A stretch of DNA of 8,099 nucleotides, taken from the NCBI GenBank assembly GCA_021833045.1, contig JAKBGP010000017.1, forward strand, positions 1-8,099, in the 5' to 3' direction. Below the pieces are notes generated by a model that did no database searches, was not told the origin of the DNA, and saw only the letters and a program-made list of their open reading frames with translations. Position 1 is the first letter of the stretch. Every line of letters begins with the position of its first letter. Shown here in pieces: positions 1-6,373 of the stretch. Made by a program: the position numbers and the translations under genes. Origin of the DNA: Thermoplasmata archaeon. Lineage in GTDB: Archaea; Thermoplasmatota; Thermoplasmata; Thermoplasmatales; Thermoplasmataceae.

Positions 1-220
1 TCATCCACAAGATTGTATATGGACTGTATGAAGAGTGCCTTGACCATGATTATTGGATCAATGTTTGGCCTTCCACCATTCACCGTATCATTGACATAAA
101 GATCCAGGAATAAATGCCAAGGGATTCCCAGTCTGTCTTCTCTCCCATTTCATGGAGACTGTCACCATACCTTGCATATTCCTTATACTTCTCACTGACA
201 CCGTAATTCATTATGTCCAT
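1..220 (-). pseudogene. IS5-type transposase, N-terminal part, frameshifted and cut by window edge
   Basis: On the minus strand an ATG at 220 (or 211) opens a frame reading MDIMNYGVSEKYKEYARYGD and on to a KTDWE motif near 128, after which it meets a stop in about a dozen codons. In another frame, from about 125 down to base 1, the sequence continues as LFLDLYVND, then GGRPNIDPIIMVKALF and the ending YNLVDE. The GRP-x-ID-x(4)-VKALF...Y-x-LVDE pattern is the N-terminal (DUF772-type) domain of IS5-family transposases, which precedes the DDE catalytic domain. The two halves are joined by a one-base frame change at about 123-130, so the copy is probably inactive unless it is a sequencing error. 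The catalytic domain would lie to the left of the window. An AT-rich box about 27 bases before the ATG could be its promoter. Confidence 0.75.
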
Positions 221-243
221 GATGAATACATGATGATTGCATG

Positions 244-250
244 AATAAAA
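244..250 (-). promoter_or_regulatory. Possible TATA box of the IS5-type transposase
   Basis: The minus strand reads TTTTATTC here, centred about 27 bases upstream of the ATG at 220. That is the usual archaeal TATA spacing if the transcript is leaderless. The box is short and in AT-rich sequence, so the call rests mainly on spacing. The rest of 221-401 shows no reading frame worth calling. Confidence 0.3.
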
Positions 251-401
251 GTTTCGATTGTGAAATCAGTAAATAACGCATTCATGAAGCAAATCAGCTA
301 GTTTAGGAAAAACGAGTGGAATCAGAATATTGAATTTGGGGATAGTTATTAGGAAAATTCATGAATAATGTTTGAAATCATGAAAAGTTCAGTCCTTACT
401 G

Positions 402-1031
402 TCATTGCCTTTTCAATATTTTGTATACAGTTGAAGGAGAAAAATATGCAAGATTCTCATCTATCAGTGTGTATGCGATCTCCCTAAATGATATCATTGG
501 ATTTCTTTGCTTGAACCTCACAACCATCCACTCCTCTTCATCCATGACAACAAACGGAATGAACCTTTACTCCAGTATGAGTGAGAAATCCATCTGTGAA
601 TAGTGTCATGATCTGTATATTCCCAGTGTTTTGGGTGCAGTTCCAATGTAATATCCTGCTCTTTCAACTGCTTTCATGAATGTCCTGTGAATGTCAAAGA
701 ATGATGATCTCATGTATTTTCCCTCCTCTGCAAGTGTTCTCCAATCGTTTTTTGATTTCAAGATTCTCAAACGCGATCTCTGCTATCACATCCTTGAGTC
801 TTGATATCTCCAGGTCCTTTTCTGCCGTTATCTGATTATGATATCTCTTTCTCCCTCTGCTTTTAAATATCTCATGTGCACTGTTTTTAACCTGTTCTTT
901 CCAGTAATAGAATCTTGCAGTTCCGATATTATTTTTTTATTGCAGAGGTCTGCCTCTAATATGGTTCCACTTATTCCTTCCATTACAATTTTCAATTTCT
1001 CCTCAGCTTTATACACTTTATTTTTTGGCAT
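402..1031 (-). pseudogene. IS3-like transposase remnant with at least four frame changes
   Basis: The minus strand starts at ATG 1031 (MPKNKVYKAEEKLKIVMEGI...). Joining frames gives one protein-like string: a helix-turn-helix N-terminus ending in a LCNK motif; GTARFYYWKEQVKNS and a charged coiled-coil-like stretch with EISRLKDVIAEIAFENLEIKK (about 938-748, split here as EISRLKDV / IAEIAFENLEIKK); then EEGKYMRSSFFDIHRTF (to about 612); then HRWISHSYWSKGSF (about 612-555); and finally RNPMISFREIAYTLIDENL and STVYKILKR (to 402). The FYYWKEQ and Leu-rich pattern is that of OrfA-type proteins of IS3/IS481-like elements, followed by the second HTH that precedes an integrase-like DDE core. The core itself is missing, so this is a truncated, decayed copy. 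Two of the frame changes lie in or next to T-runs on the plus strand (932-938, 748-753). The exact family is less certain than its being a dead transposase. Confidence 0.7.
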
Positions 1032-1074
1032 ATATTTGGTTTATAACATAAATTCTCACTTTTAATTTCACAAT

Positions 1075-1278
1075 TTGTCCAGAGATACGAGACACATTTC
1101 AAAAACACACATCGACAAGATATTGAACTATTTCACTCATCGCATAACCAATGCAAGGGCAGAAGGGATCAATTCAAAGATTGCCTTGATAGAGAAGATG
1201 GCTTACAGATACAGAAATAAGGAGCGCATGAAGACAGCCATATATTTCGGGTGTAGCAATTTGGGCCTTTACCCATGA
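1075..1278 (+). pseudogene. C-terminal fragment of an ISL3-type transposase
   Basis: An open stretch of 67 codons contains ILNYFTHRITNARAEGINSK, then AYRYRNKERMKTAIYF and the ending LGLYP before TGA. The pattern F-x(2)-RITNA-x-EG-x-NSKI followed by AYRYRN and a terminal LYP is the tail of ISL3-family (DDE_Tnp_ISL3) transposases, carrying the last catalytic Glu in the AEG motif. A full protein would be roughly 400 residues, so the N-terminal zinc ribbon, HTH and first two catalytic acids are lost. The frame is closed by a TAA at 1063-1065, and the apparent TTG start at 1075 is unlikely to be a real start. The break with the IS3-like remnant lies between 1032 and 1068. The old right end of the element should lie shortly after 1278, perhaps near 1300, just before the promoter of the next gene. 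Confidence 0.7.
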
Positions 1279-1310
1279 ACCCACATGAAAGTCTGATGGC
1301 CCATTAAAAA

Positions 1311-1320
1311 TTAAATAATT
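1311..1320 (+). promoter_or_regulatory. TATA box for the downstream glycosyltransferase
   Basis: TTAAATAATT is centred about 26 bases before the GTG at 1342, with no ribosome-binding site between them. This matches a leaderless archaeal promoter and helps identify 1342 as the original start of the glycosyltransferase gene. It lies just past the likely end of the ISL3 remnant, so the promoter may be native to the gene or created at the junction. Confidence 0.4.
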
Positions 1321-1341
1321 ACAAATAATATAGATAAGAGT

Positions 1342-2356
1342 GTGATTCTTTATCAAAATATCTATTATAATCCTTGCGCATAATAGAAAACATTTTCTTA
1401 TAAGAGCAATTGAGTCAGTTATTTTCCAAATTGACAATTTAAATGATTTTGAAATAATCGTAGTAAAGAATTTTGAAGACAAAATCATTGATGACTATAT
1501 TAATAAAAAAGGGATCAATAATGTATTGACACAGGAAATTAACCTAGGCTCTAAATGCGTCATGGGAGTGAAAAAAAGTTTAGGAGATGTTATAACATTT
1601 TTAGAGGATGATGACATTTTTTTTAGCGGAAAACTTGAGAAAATAAAAAGATTGTTTGAAAGCACAAAAGGGTTGGTATATTATCACAACAACTACTCAA
1701 CAATAGATCAAAGGGGTAATAATTTAGAGATTGAATTGTTTAACCCTATAAAGAGTCCCATTTTATTTGACCTTGATCAAATAAATGAAGTGCAAATGGT
1801 TAATATTTTAAGAAAGGGTTCTTTTTTCAATTTAAGTTGTATATCTATTAGAAAGGACGTTCTTCTTCCATGGTTAGAGAGATTAAAACAAATTAGTGTT
1901 GCAGTAGATAATTTTATGTTTTACATTTCACTAAGTTCTAATTCAAAGTTGTTCCTCGACGATGAAATTTTAACTGGATATACCATACACGAGGAAAATG
2001 ACTCAATTCATGTTGGAGGAAGTTTACAGTCTATTATGATAAAAAGACAATCATTTTTAGAAAGGGATATTGAAGGGTATGAAATCATAATTAACAGTGT
2101 AAAAAACCAACTGTTATTAGATACAATAAGATATAGAATACTGGCACCGAGAATTAATTTATACATAATTGATCCGTCTAAAGTGAAAATTTCTAAAAGT
2201 GAATGCGTGGATGGAATGAAATATTCAATCAGAACTCATTATTGGTTATTATTTTTTTTGTGTTTATTCCACCTTTTCTTTGAGAAGTTCCATAAGCTTT
2301 CTATTAAGATATACTCTTTTTATATTATGAGGGAGGTAAAGAATCTTCACAAATAA
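1342..2356 (+). CDS. Family 2 glycosyltransferase with a frameshift just after the start
   Basis: A GT-A fold, family 2 glycosyltransferase that would transfer a sugar from a nucleotide-sugar to a lipid-linked or surface glycan on the cytosolic face; the sugar cannot be told. The clean frame runs from 1346 (after a TGA at 1343-1345) to TAA 2354-2356 and begins KISIIILAHNRKHFLIRAIE, the classic GT2 beta1/nucleotide-binding start. It has no ATG, GTG or TTG until TTG 1526, which would delete that whole strand. Removing one T from 1349-1351 fuses GTG 1342 in frame as M-I-L-I-K-I-S. With that repair the protein is about 337 residues: an FLEDDD metal-binding motif (DDD at about 89-91), VDNF near 189 and HEEN near 216 in the acceptor-side region, then a hydrophobic segment at about 300-313 and a basic amphipathic tail, suggesting membrane association. 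It is AT-rich, unlike the transposases. It may be a recent pseudogene, or the frameshift may be an assembly error or bypassed by a non-standard start. Confidence 0.75.
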
Positions 2357-2359
2357 TTA

Positions 2360-2384
2360 TAGTGACTGACATAACCATATATCC
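2360..2384 (+). repeat. Left terminal inverted repeat of the IS630 element
   Basis: It begins TAGTGACTGACATAACC and pairs with the complement of 3410-3434. The best conserved blocks are the outer TAGTG, the inner TGACA and an AAC. The promoter box of the transposase lies within its inner half. Confidence 0.7.
2377..2382 (+). promoter_or_regulatory. TATA box of the IS630 transposase
   Basis: ATATAT is centred about 26 bases before the ATG at 2405, fitting a leaderless archaeal transcript. It overlaps the left inverted repeat, so transposase bound at the end could repress its own gene; that part is inference. Confidence 0.4.
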
Positions 2385-2404
2385 GTATTCGTATTTATAA
2401 TTTC

Positions 2405-3406
2405 ATGGGCAGGAAGAAAACACTTGTTGTAGAGAGACGAGTCAGCGAATCAGAGATAAACAAAAGGATCAGGGAGGAGAAGAACAGAGCAAGGATTATA
2501 CCACGGCTAATATTCATAAAACTCCTCTATGGTGGAAAGAGTGTCATAGAGGCCTCAAAGGATGTTGGCGTGGTAAAAAGGGTCGGATACCAGTGGCTTG
2601 AGAGATGGAATGAATCAGGTTTTGACGGACTCGTTCCGAGATTTGCAGGTGGAAAGCCGTCAAAGCTCTCAGTTGACCAGAAAAAAGAACTCAGGACACT
2701 GCTTGAGACAAAGGATCTCTGGTACCTTGGAGATGTGGTTGATCTCATCAGGACAAAATTCGACGTGGAATATTCAGAAAGACAGGTGAGAAGGATCCTG
2801 AAAGGATTCAAAATGAAGCATGAAAAACCCTACCAGGTTGATTACAGGAGACCTGATGATGCTGAAGAAAAACTAAAAAAACCCGGTCAAATAAACCCGA
2901 ATGACACCACAATAGGATTCTTTGACGAGGCCGCACCGCAGACCACAGCGAACACGGTGAGGATGTGGTCTTTCAGGAAACCTGTCATAATAAAGAGCAC
3001 CACAAAGTTCAGGGGAAACACCTTTGGTTTTTACGCATTCAATGGATATGGCGTTGTGAACATGTATCCCAACTCAAAGCAGGAGAGAGTGATGGATTTT
3101 CCCCGCGAAATAAGGTATAGAAACCCTTTCAATCACATTGTTGTGATACTGGACAACTTTACTGCGCACAGGACGGAGAACATGGCAATCACATCCGAGA
3201 TACTGGACATTGATCTCATATTCCTGCCTCCGTACTCACAACAACTGAATCCAATTGAGCTAATCTGGAAATCCATAAAAAAAATAATTTCAAGGACCTT
3301 TGTGAAGAATCAGGAGATGATGGTTGAGACAGTCGAAACGAATTTCATTGAACTCTCAAAGAGAAAAACATTCTGCAGGAGCTGGATTGAGATGTTTGTT
3401 AACTAA
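2405..3406 (+). CDS. IS630-family transposase, apparently intact
   Basis: A 333-residue DDE transposase that cuts and pastes its element into TA sites. Residues 40-80 form a helix-turn-helix, with VIEASKDVGV and WLERWNESGFDGL typical of the family, followed by a second winged-helix-like segment near 85-135 (LSVDQKKELRTLL, ERQVRRILKGF). The catalytic domain has D174 in GFFDE, D250 in VVILDNFTAHRT and E285 in LPPYSQQLNPIELIWKSIK. The last two acids are separated by 34 residues, the DD34E spacing of the Tc1-mariner/IS630 group. Length and motifs match full-size members, and there are no internal stops or frameshifts. The start ATG at 2405 has a TATA box 26 bases upstream and no Shine-Dalgarno. 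Its base composition is richer in G and C than the flanking glycan genes. Confidence 0.93.
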   Translation: MGRKKTLVVERRVSESEINKRIREEKNRARIIPRLIFIKLLYGGKSVIEASKDVGVVKRVGYQWLERWNESGFDGLVPRFAGGKPSKLSVDQKKELRTLLETKDLWYLGDVVDLIRTKFDVEYSERQVRRILKGFKMKHEKPYQVDYRRPDDAEEKLKKPGQINPNDTTIGFFDEAAPQTTANTVRMWSFRKPVIIKSTTKFRGNTFGFYAFNGYGVVNMYPNSKQERVMDFPREIRYRNPFNHIVVILDNFTAHRTENMAITSEILDIDLIFLPPYSQQLNPIELIWKSIKKIISRTFVKNQEMMVETVETNFIELSKRKTFCRSWIEMFVN

Positions 3407-3409
3407 TAG

Positions 3410-3434
3410 GGGTAAACTGTTGTGTCAAACACTA
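3410..3434 (-). repeat. Right terminal inverted repeat of the IS630 element
   Basis: Read on the minus strand it begins TAGTGTTTGACACAAC and matches the left end at 18 of 25 positions. It starts 4 bases after the transposase stop codon and is followed by TA at 3435-3436. Confidence 0.7.
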
Positions 3435-3436
3435 TA

Positions 3437-3820
3437 ATCAATCATAAAGGTACTCGTCTTCATCCACTTCATATCTTTGATCGTGAGGATGTCCATGAGA
3501 AGGATGCGATCTGAATCAGGGCTCATCAGATAACACTCATGGACAAGGTGTTCCTTGAACTTGAGAAGCCACATGTTATGAAAATTGATGGCAAATGATG
3601 GAGAGAGATTAAAAAAGGAGAAGGGAGATTATAAAGATTTTAAGGCAGCAACATGAACCTAAATCTAAGGAGTTCGTGTCATCAGGAATGAGAGAAGTTG
3701 TTCATTCAACCAGAACTCAATAGAATGTGGAATACACAAAGGAGCAGAGGGAACCCCTAGACAAGCTCAAGTTAGAATTGAAGTATAAGAAAATGGTAAA
3801 AATGGAATTAGGATGAATTA
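3437..3820. other. Gene-free stretch with decayed coding-like sequence
   Basis: No intact gene lies between the IS630 element and the end of the minus-strand operon. On the plus strand, 3539-3598 reads MDKVFLELEKPHVMKIDGK then stop. In another frame, 3613-3816 is open but for one TAG at 3721-3723, giving QHEPKSKEFVSSGMREVV before it and EYTKEQREPLDKLKLELKY after it, highly charged and protein-like. On the minus strand, about 3590-3427 also reads openly (LLKFKEHLVHECYLMS...). I do not recognise any of these. The likeliest reading is the worn-down 3' part of an unknown gene or an old IS. Composition here is richer in G and C than the flanking glycan genes. On the minus strand, oligo-T at 3796-3800 could help end the operon transcript. 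Confidence 0.4.
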
Positions 3821-6373
3821 TCACTCCAATTTAGTGACATCTAATATTAAAAACAAAAAAATGAAAAGAAATGGAAAATAAAAGGAGAAAAAAACTGGAA
3901 CCATAAAATAGGAATTAGGTTTTGTCGAATGAATTGATAATTTTACTACTTGAATTTTTATTTTGTCTAAGCTCCCACTCTTCCCCACAGCAATAAATTT
4001 TGAAGTTGGGAAGATAAAAGTACTATTACCAATTGCCAAAATAGAATTTTTTTCATTGCTGTTGAAAGAGATGTTTAATACGCTAAAATTGCTATTAAGC
4101 GTAGATTGTGATGAAATAGCGCTTAAAGTGTTACTAGCCATAATATAAAAATTTGATTTTATTGGGGTTTTTGAGTCATACTCGTACAACTTTGATATAT
4201 ATCCTTTTAGAGAATACCGAAAATTACTTATAGGATTTCCGAGTGAAATTTTAATATTGCTAGATTTAGGTATTTTAATAGATCCATGTGTTCCATCAAA
4301 ATTAATTGTAATACTACCGTTTTGTATTTTAACATATGCAATATTCCAATTTCCAACTTCGTTATTTTTGTAATAAATAGGATTGTCGTTAGACCAACCA
4401 CTGCTTAGATTATATTCTGCAATACAACCATATGACTTATAAAGTGCAATTTCCATTCTAGAAGACGAGTTAGAAAAACTTACACTCAAAGGTAGTGATT
4501 GTATAACACCAATCTTTTCTATATTAAAGAAAAAAATAAAAGATTTATTATAATTTGAAGAATAATTTAAATTATAATTTATCGGTTGTGAACTCAAATT
4601 GAATTCGGAATAATTTAATTTTGATGAAATATACGGTATATTGCTATTAATATTATATTTAATAAAGCCACTTGATGGTATTAAAGCTGAAATTGAGCCC
4701 TTATTTAACTGATACAACTTTACAATCTGTTCATTATTGGTCGAAAGTAAAACATCGCTTTGCGTTAGCATCGCAGCTGAATTATTTTGATTAACTGATT
4801 GAACTGAAACTTTCTCGTTAAGTGTGAAGTTTTCTCCTGAAAGATTTCTGATAAGATGAAGGCTTCTGACGTTTGATGGTATACAAAGGTTAGTACCATC
4901 TATCATATAACTTTGTGAGCCAATGGGTAGAAAAGGGGGGGAACTAGTGTTTATTTGTTTTTCAGGGAGGAAATAGAGAAGTGGAAATTCATATACATTA
5001 TTGATATTTACATTATTATTGTTATCATTATATGAATATCCGATTGGAACCGCAATTAAAGTCAAAAAAAAGAATAAGGCTAGGAATGTATTCTTCTTAA
5101 GTACAAATTTCTTGCTTTTAATATTAAGAGATGGAATATATTTAACAAATTGTTCTCTATTGTTTTTACTTATAAATAATATAAAAAATAAAGTTAATAA
5201 TACCGAAAAGGAAAAAATGTAGTTATATAGCGGGATAATTATATTGCTCACTATAGGGTGTGTAAGAATAAAACCATTAGATCTTAGAAAAGGATAAAAC
5301 CAATAGAAAATACCCCAAACGTTTTGATGTTGATAAACAAAAAAGGAAAATACAAAGGGAATTAACAATACGAAGATGGGGAGAAAATTAGGTATATTTT
5401 CTTTGCTAATGTGTATTTGCCATGACAACATTGAAGTTTCCAGTATTCCAAATGGAAAAAGAAAAAGAAAATTATCTAAATTGATTGTGGGTGAAAAATA
5501 TAAAAAGAATAGAATAATTGTGTAAGCAACACTAATTTCTGGAAATTTAGCTGCATTCATGTAAATAGGCAAAAAGATTGAAACTATTAGTATAGATAAG
5601 ATCTCAATTATTATTTTTTCAAATGGAGTAAATGTAAAGTACGAAAAAAAACCAGTTTCCAAGCCACTGGGTGACAATGAAATATTTGTACCAGATAATG
5701 ACCCAATATAATTATATAAATGTCCTTGAAAAAATATTATACTTGTCATTAAGAATAAAATGCCCATTAAACTTGATAAGATTAGGAGTTCAAACTTTCT
5801 TTTTATTGCGGGAGTATAAATAATGAACATTGGAATTAAAATTAAAGCATAAAGGAAGAAAAAAATCGAAATCATTAGTGAAATTACCCCCACAACATCG
5901 TTTAAAACTTTCTCGTTAATTGGTCTGATCCTAAAAATGTAGAATGAACAGAATAAAAAAAAGGCTGGAACTATGTCTACTTCCACCCATATGTAATTGA
6001 TAAACAACATTGAAGGAAAGATAAGTAGTAATGATATTGTTCTTAAAATTTTCTTTTCATCAACTCCGTATGTCTTCATATACTTTTTAGATAAAATCAC
6101 TATACCTAATAAAAATATAAAATTAATAGATTTTAAAAGAATTGAGATAAAATACATATTAGGAAAATAAGAATATAGAATCGAAATAGGCAATAAAAAG
6201 ATGGTTGTAAAAAAACCTGCTGGATTTGTATCATTGGAAAAGGTTGGAGCATTGTTATTAAATGATAACCCCAAAGATATCCAAGAAAAAAGGTTAGAAG
6301 TATCATATGAGGGGAGTAGAATAAAGAATATATTTAAAGTAAATCCTATAAGATAGATTTGCTTATAATTCAT
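3821..6373 (-). CDS. GT-C-like polytopic membrane protein with sequon-rich lectin-like outer domain
   Basis: An 850-residue integral membrane protein, second gene of a two-gene operon. Residues 1-446 hold about twelve hydrophobic segments. The first loop carries SNDTNPAGFF (46-55) and residues 129-133 read WVEVD, at the place where Gpi18/PIG-M-like GT-C mannosyltransferases have WGQxD. This suggests a polyprenyl-phosphate-sugar-dependent transferase, with a non-standard V-E for G-Q. Residues 447-820 are predicted outside the cell. They include 14 N-x-S/T sequons and, at about 635-735, a beta-rich stretch with WNIAYVKI, NFDGTHGSI and LKGYISKLYEYD, resembling LamG/concanavalin-like sugar-binding folds. 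A single membrane segment (823-845) ends the protein. The ATG at 6373 overlaps the upstream gene by 11 bases, implying coupled translation. A C7 run in codons 478-480 lies at the start of the outer domain. The GT-C and lectin assignments are inferences from pattern; membrane topology is secure. Confidence 0.75.
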   Translation of the reverse strand: MNYKQIYLIGFTLNIFFILLPSYDTSNLFSWISLGLSFNNNAPTFSNDTNPAGFFTTIFLLPISILYSYFPNMYFISILLKSINFIFLLGIVILSKKYMKTYGVDEKKILRTISLLLIFPSMLFINYIWVEVDIVPAFFLFCSFYIFRIRPINEKVLNDVVGVISLMISIFFFLYALILIPMFIIYTPAIKRKFELLILSSLMGILFLMTSIIFFQGHLYNYIGSLSGTNISLSPSGLETGFFSYFTFTPFEKIIIEILSILIVSIFLPIYMNAAKFPEISVAYTIILFFLYFSPTINLDNFLFLFPFGILETSMLSWQIHISKENIPNFLPIFVLLIPFVFSFFVYQHQNVWGIFYWFYPFLRSNGFILTHPIVSNIIIPLYNYIFSFSVLLTLFFILFISKNNREQFVKYIPSLNIKSKKFVLKKNTFLALFFFLTLIAVPIGYSYNDNNNNVNINNVYEFPLLYFLPEKQINTSSPPFLPIGSQSYMIDGTNLCIPSNVRSLHLIRNLSGENFTLNEKVSVQSVNQNNSAAMLTQSDVLLSTNNEQIVKLYQLNKGSISALIPSSGFIKYNINSNIPYISSKLNYSEFNLSSQPINYNLNYSSNYNKSFIFFFNIEKIGVIQSLPLSVSFSNSSSRMEIALYKSYGCIAEYNLSSGWSNDNPIYYKNNEVGNWNIAYVKIQNGSITINFDGTHGSIKIPKSSNIKISLGNPISNFRYSLKGYISKLYEYDSKTPIKSNFYIMASNTLSAISSQSTLNSNFSVLNISFNSNEKNSILAIGNSTFIFPTSKFIAVGKSGSLDKIKIQVVKLSIHSTKPNSYFMVPVFFSFYFPFLFIFLFLILDVTKLE
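4935..4941 (-). repeat. C7 homopolymer in the membrane protein gene
   Basis: Seven C on the coding strand span codons 478-480 (Ser-Pro-Pro) of the 850-residue protein, in otherwise very AT-rich coding sequence. Loss of one base gives a TGA about a dozen codons later; gain of one gives a TAA after about eighteen. Either would leave the membrane half and remove the outer domain and final anchor. A possible slippage site. Confidence 0.6.

Larger units (their letters stand above)
2360..3434 (+). mobile_element. Complete IS630-family insertion sequence
   Basis: This is a 1,075-base element bounded by imperfect inverted repeats (18 of 25 positions identical) and flanked by TA on both sides (2358-2359 and 3435-3436). 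A TA target duplication is the hallmark of the IS630/Tc1-mariner superfamily. It holds one intact transposase gene on the plus strand. It landed one base after the stop codon of the upstream glycosyltransferase, so it did not interrupt that protein but may have separated it from genes formerly downstream. Confidence 0.8.

Noticed and set aside
303..357. Direct repeat TTAGGAAAA at 303-311 and 349-357
   Set aside because: Only two short copies with unlike surroundings; no sign of an array or target duplication.
421..603. Plus-strand open frame of 60 codons
   Set aside because: It is antisense to the IS3-like remnant; the minus strand gives the recognisable transposase text here.
838..1065. Plus-strand open frame of 75 codons
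   Set aside because: Antisense to the first part of the IS3-like remnant.
1174..1488. Minus-strand open frame of 104 codons
   Set aside because: Antisense to the ISL3 tail and the true N-terminus of the glycosyltransferase, both of which make sense on the plus strand.
1526..2356. TTG at 1526 as the glycosyltransferase start
   Set aside because: It would remove the conserved KISIIILAHNRK strand that is encoded in the same frame immediately upstream.
2527..2811. Open frames on both strands inside the IS630 transposase (2527-2811 minus, 2598-2789 plus)
   Set aside because: Shadows of a transposase with full catalytic motifs in the main frame.
3963..5222. Two plus-strand open frames (3963-4148 and 5001-5222)
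   Set aside because: Shadows of the 850-codon membrane protein gene on the minus strand.
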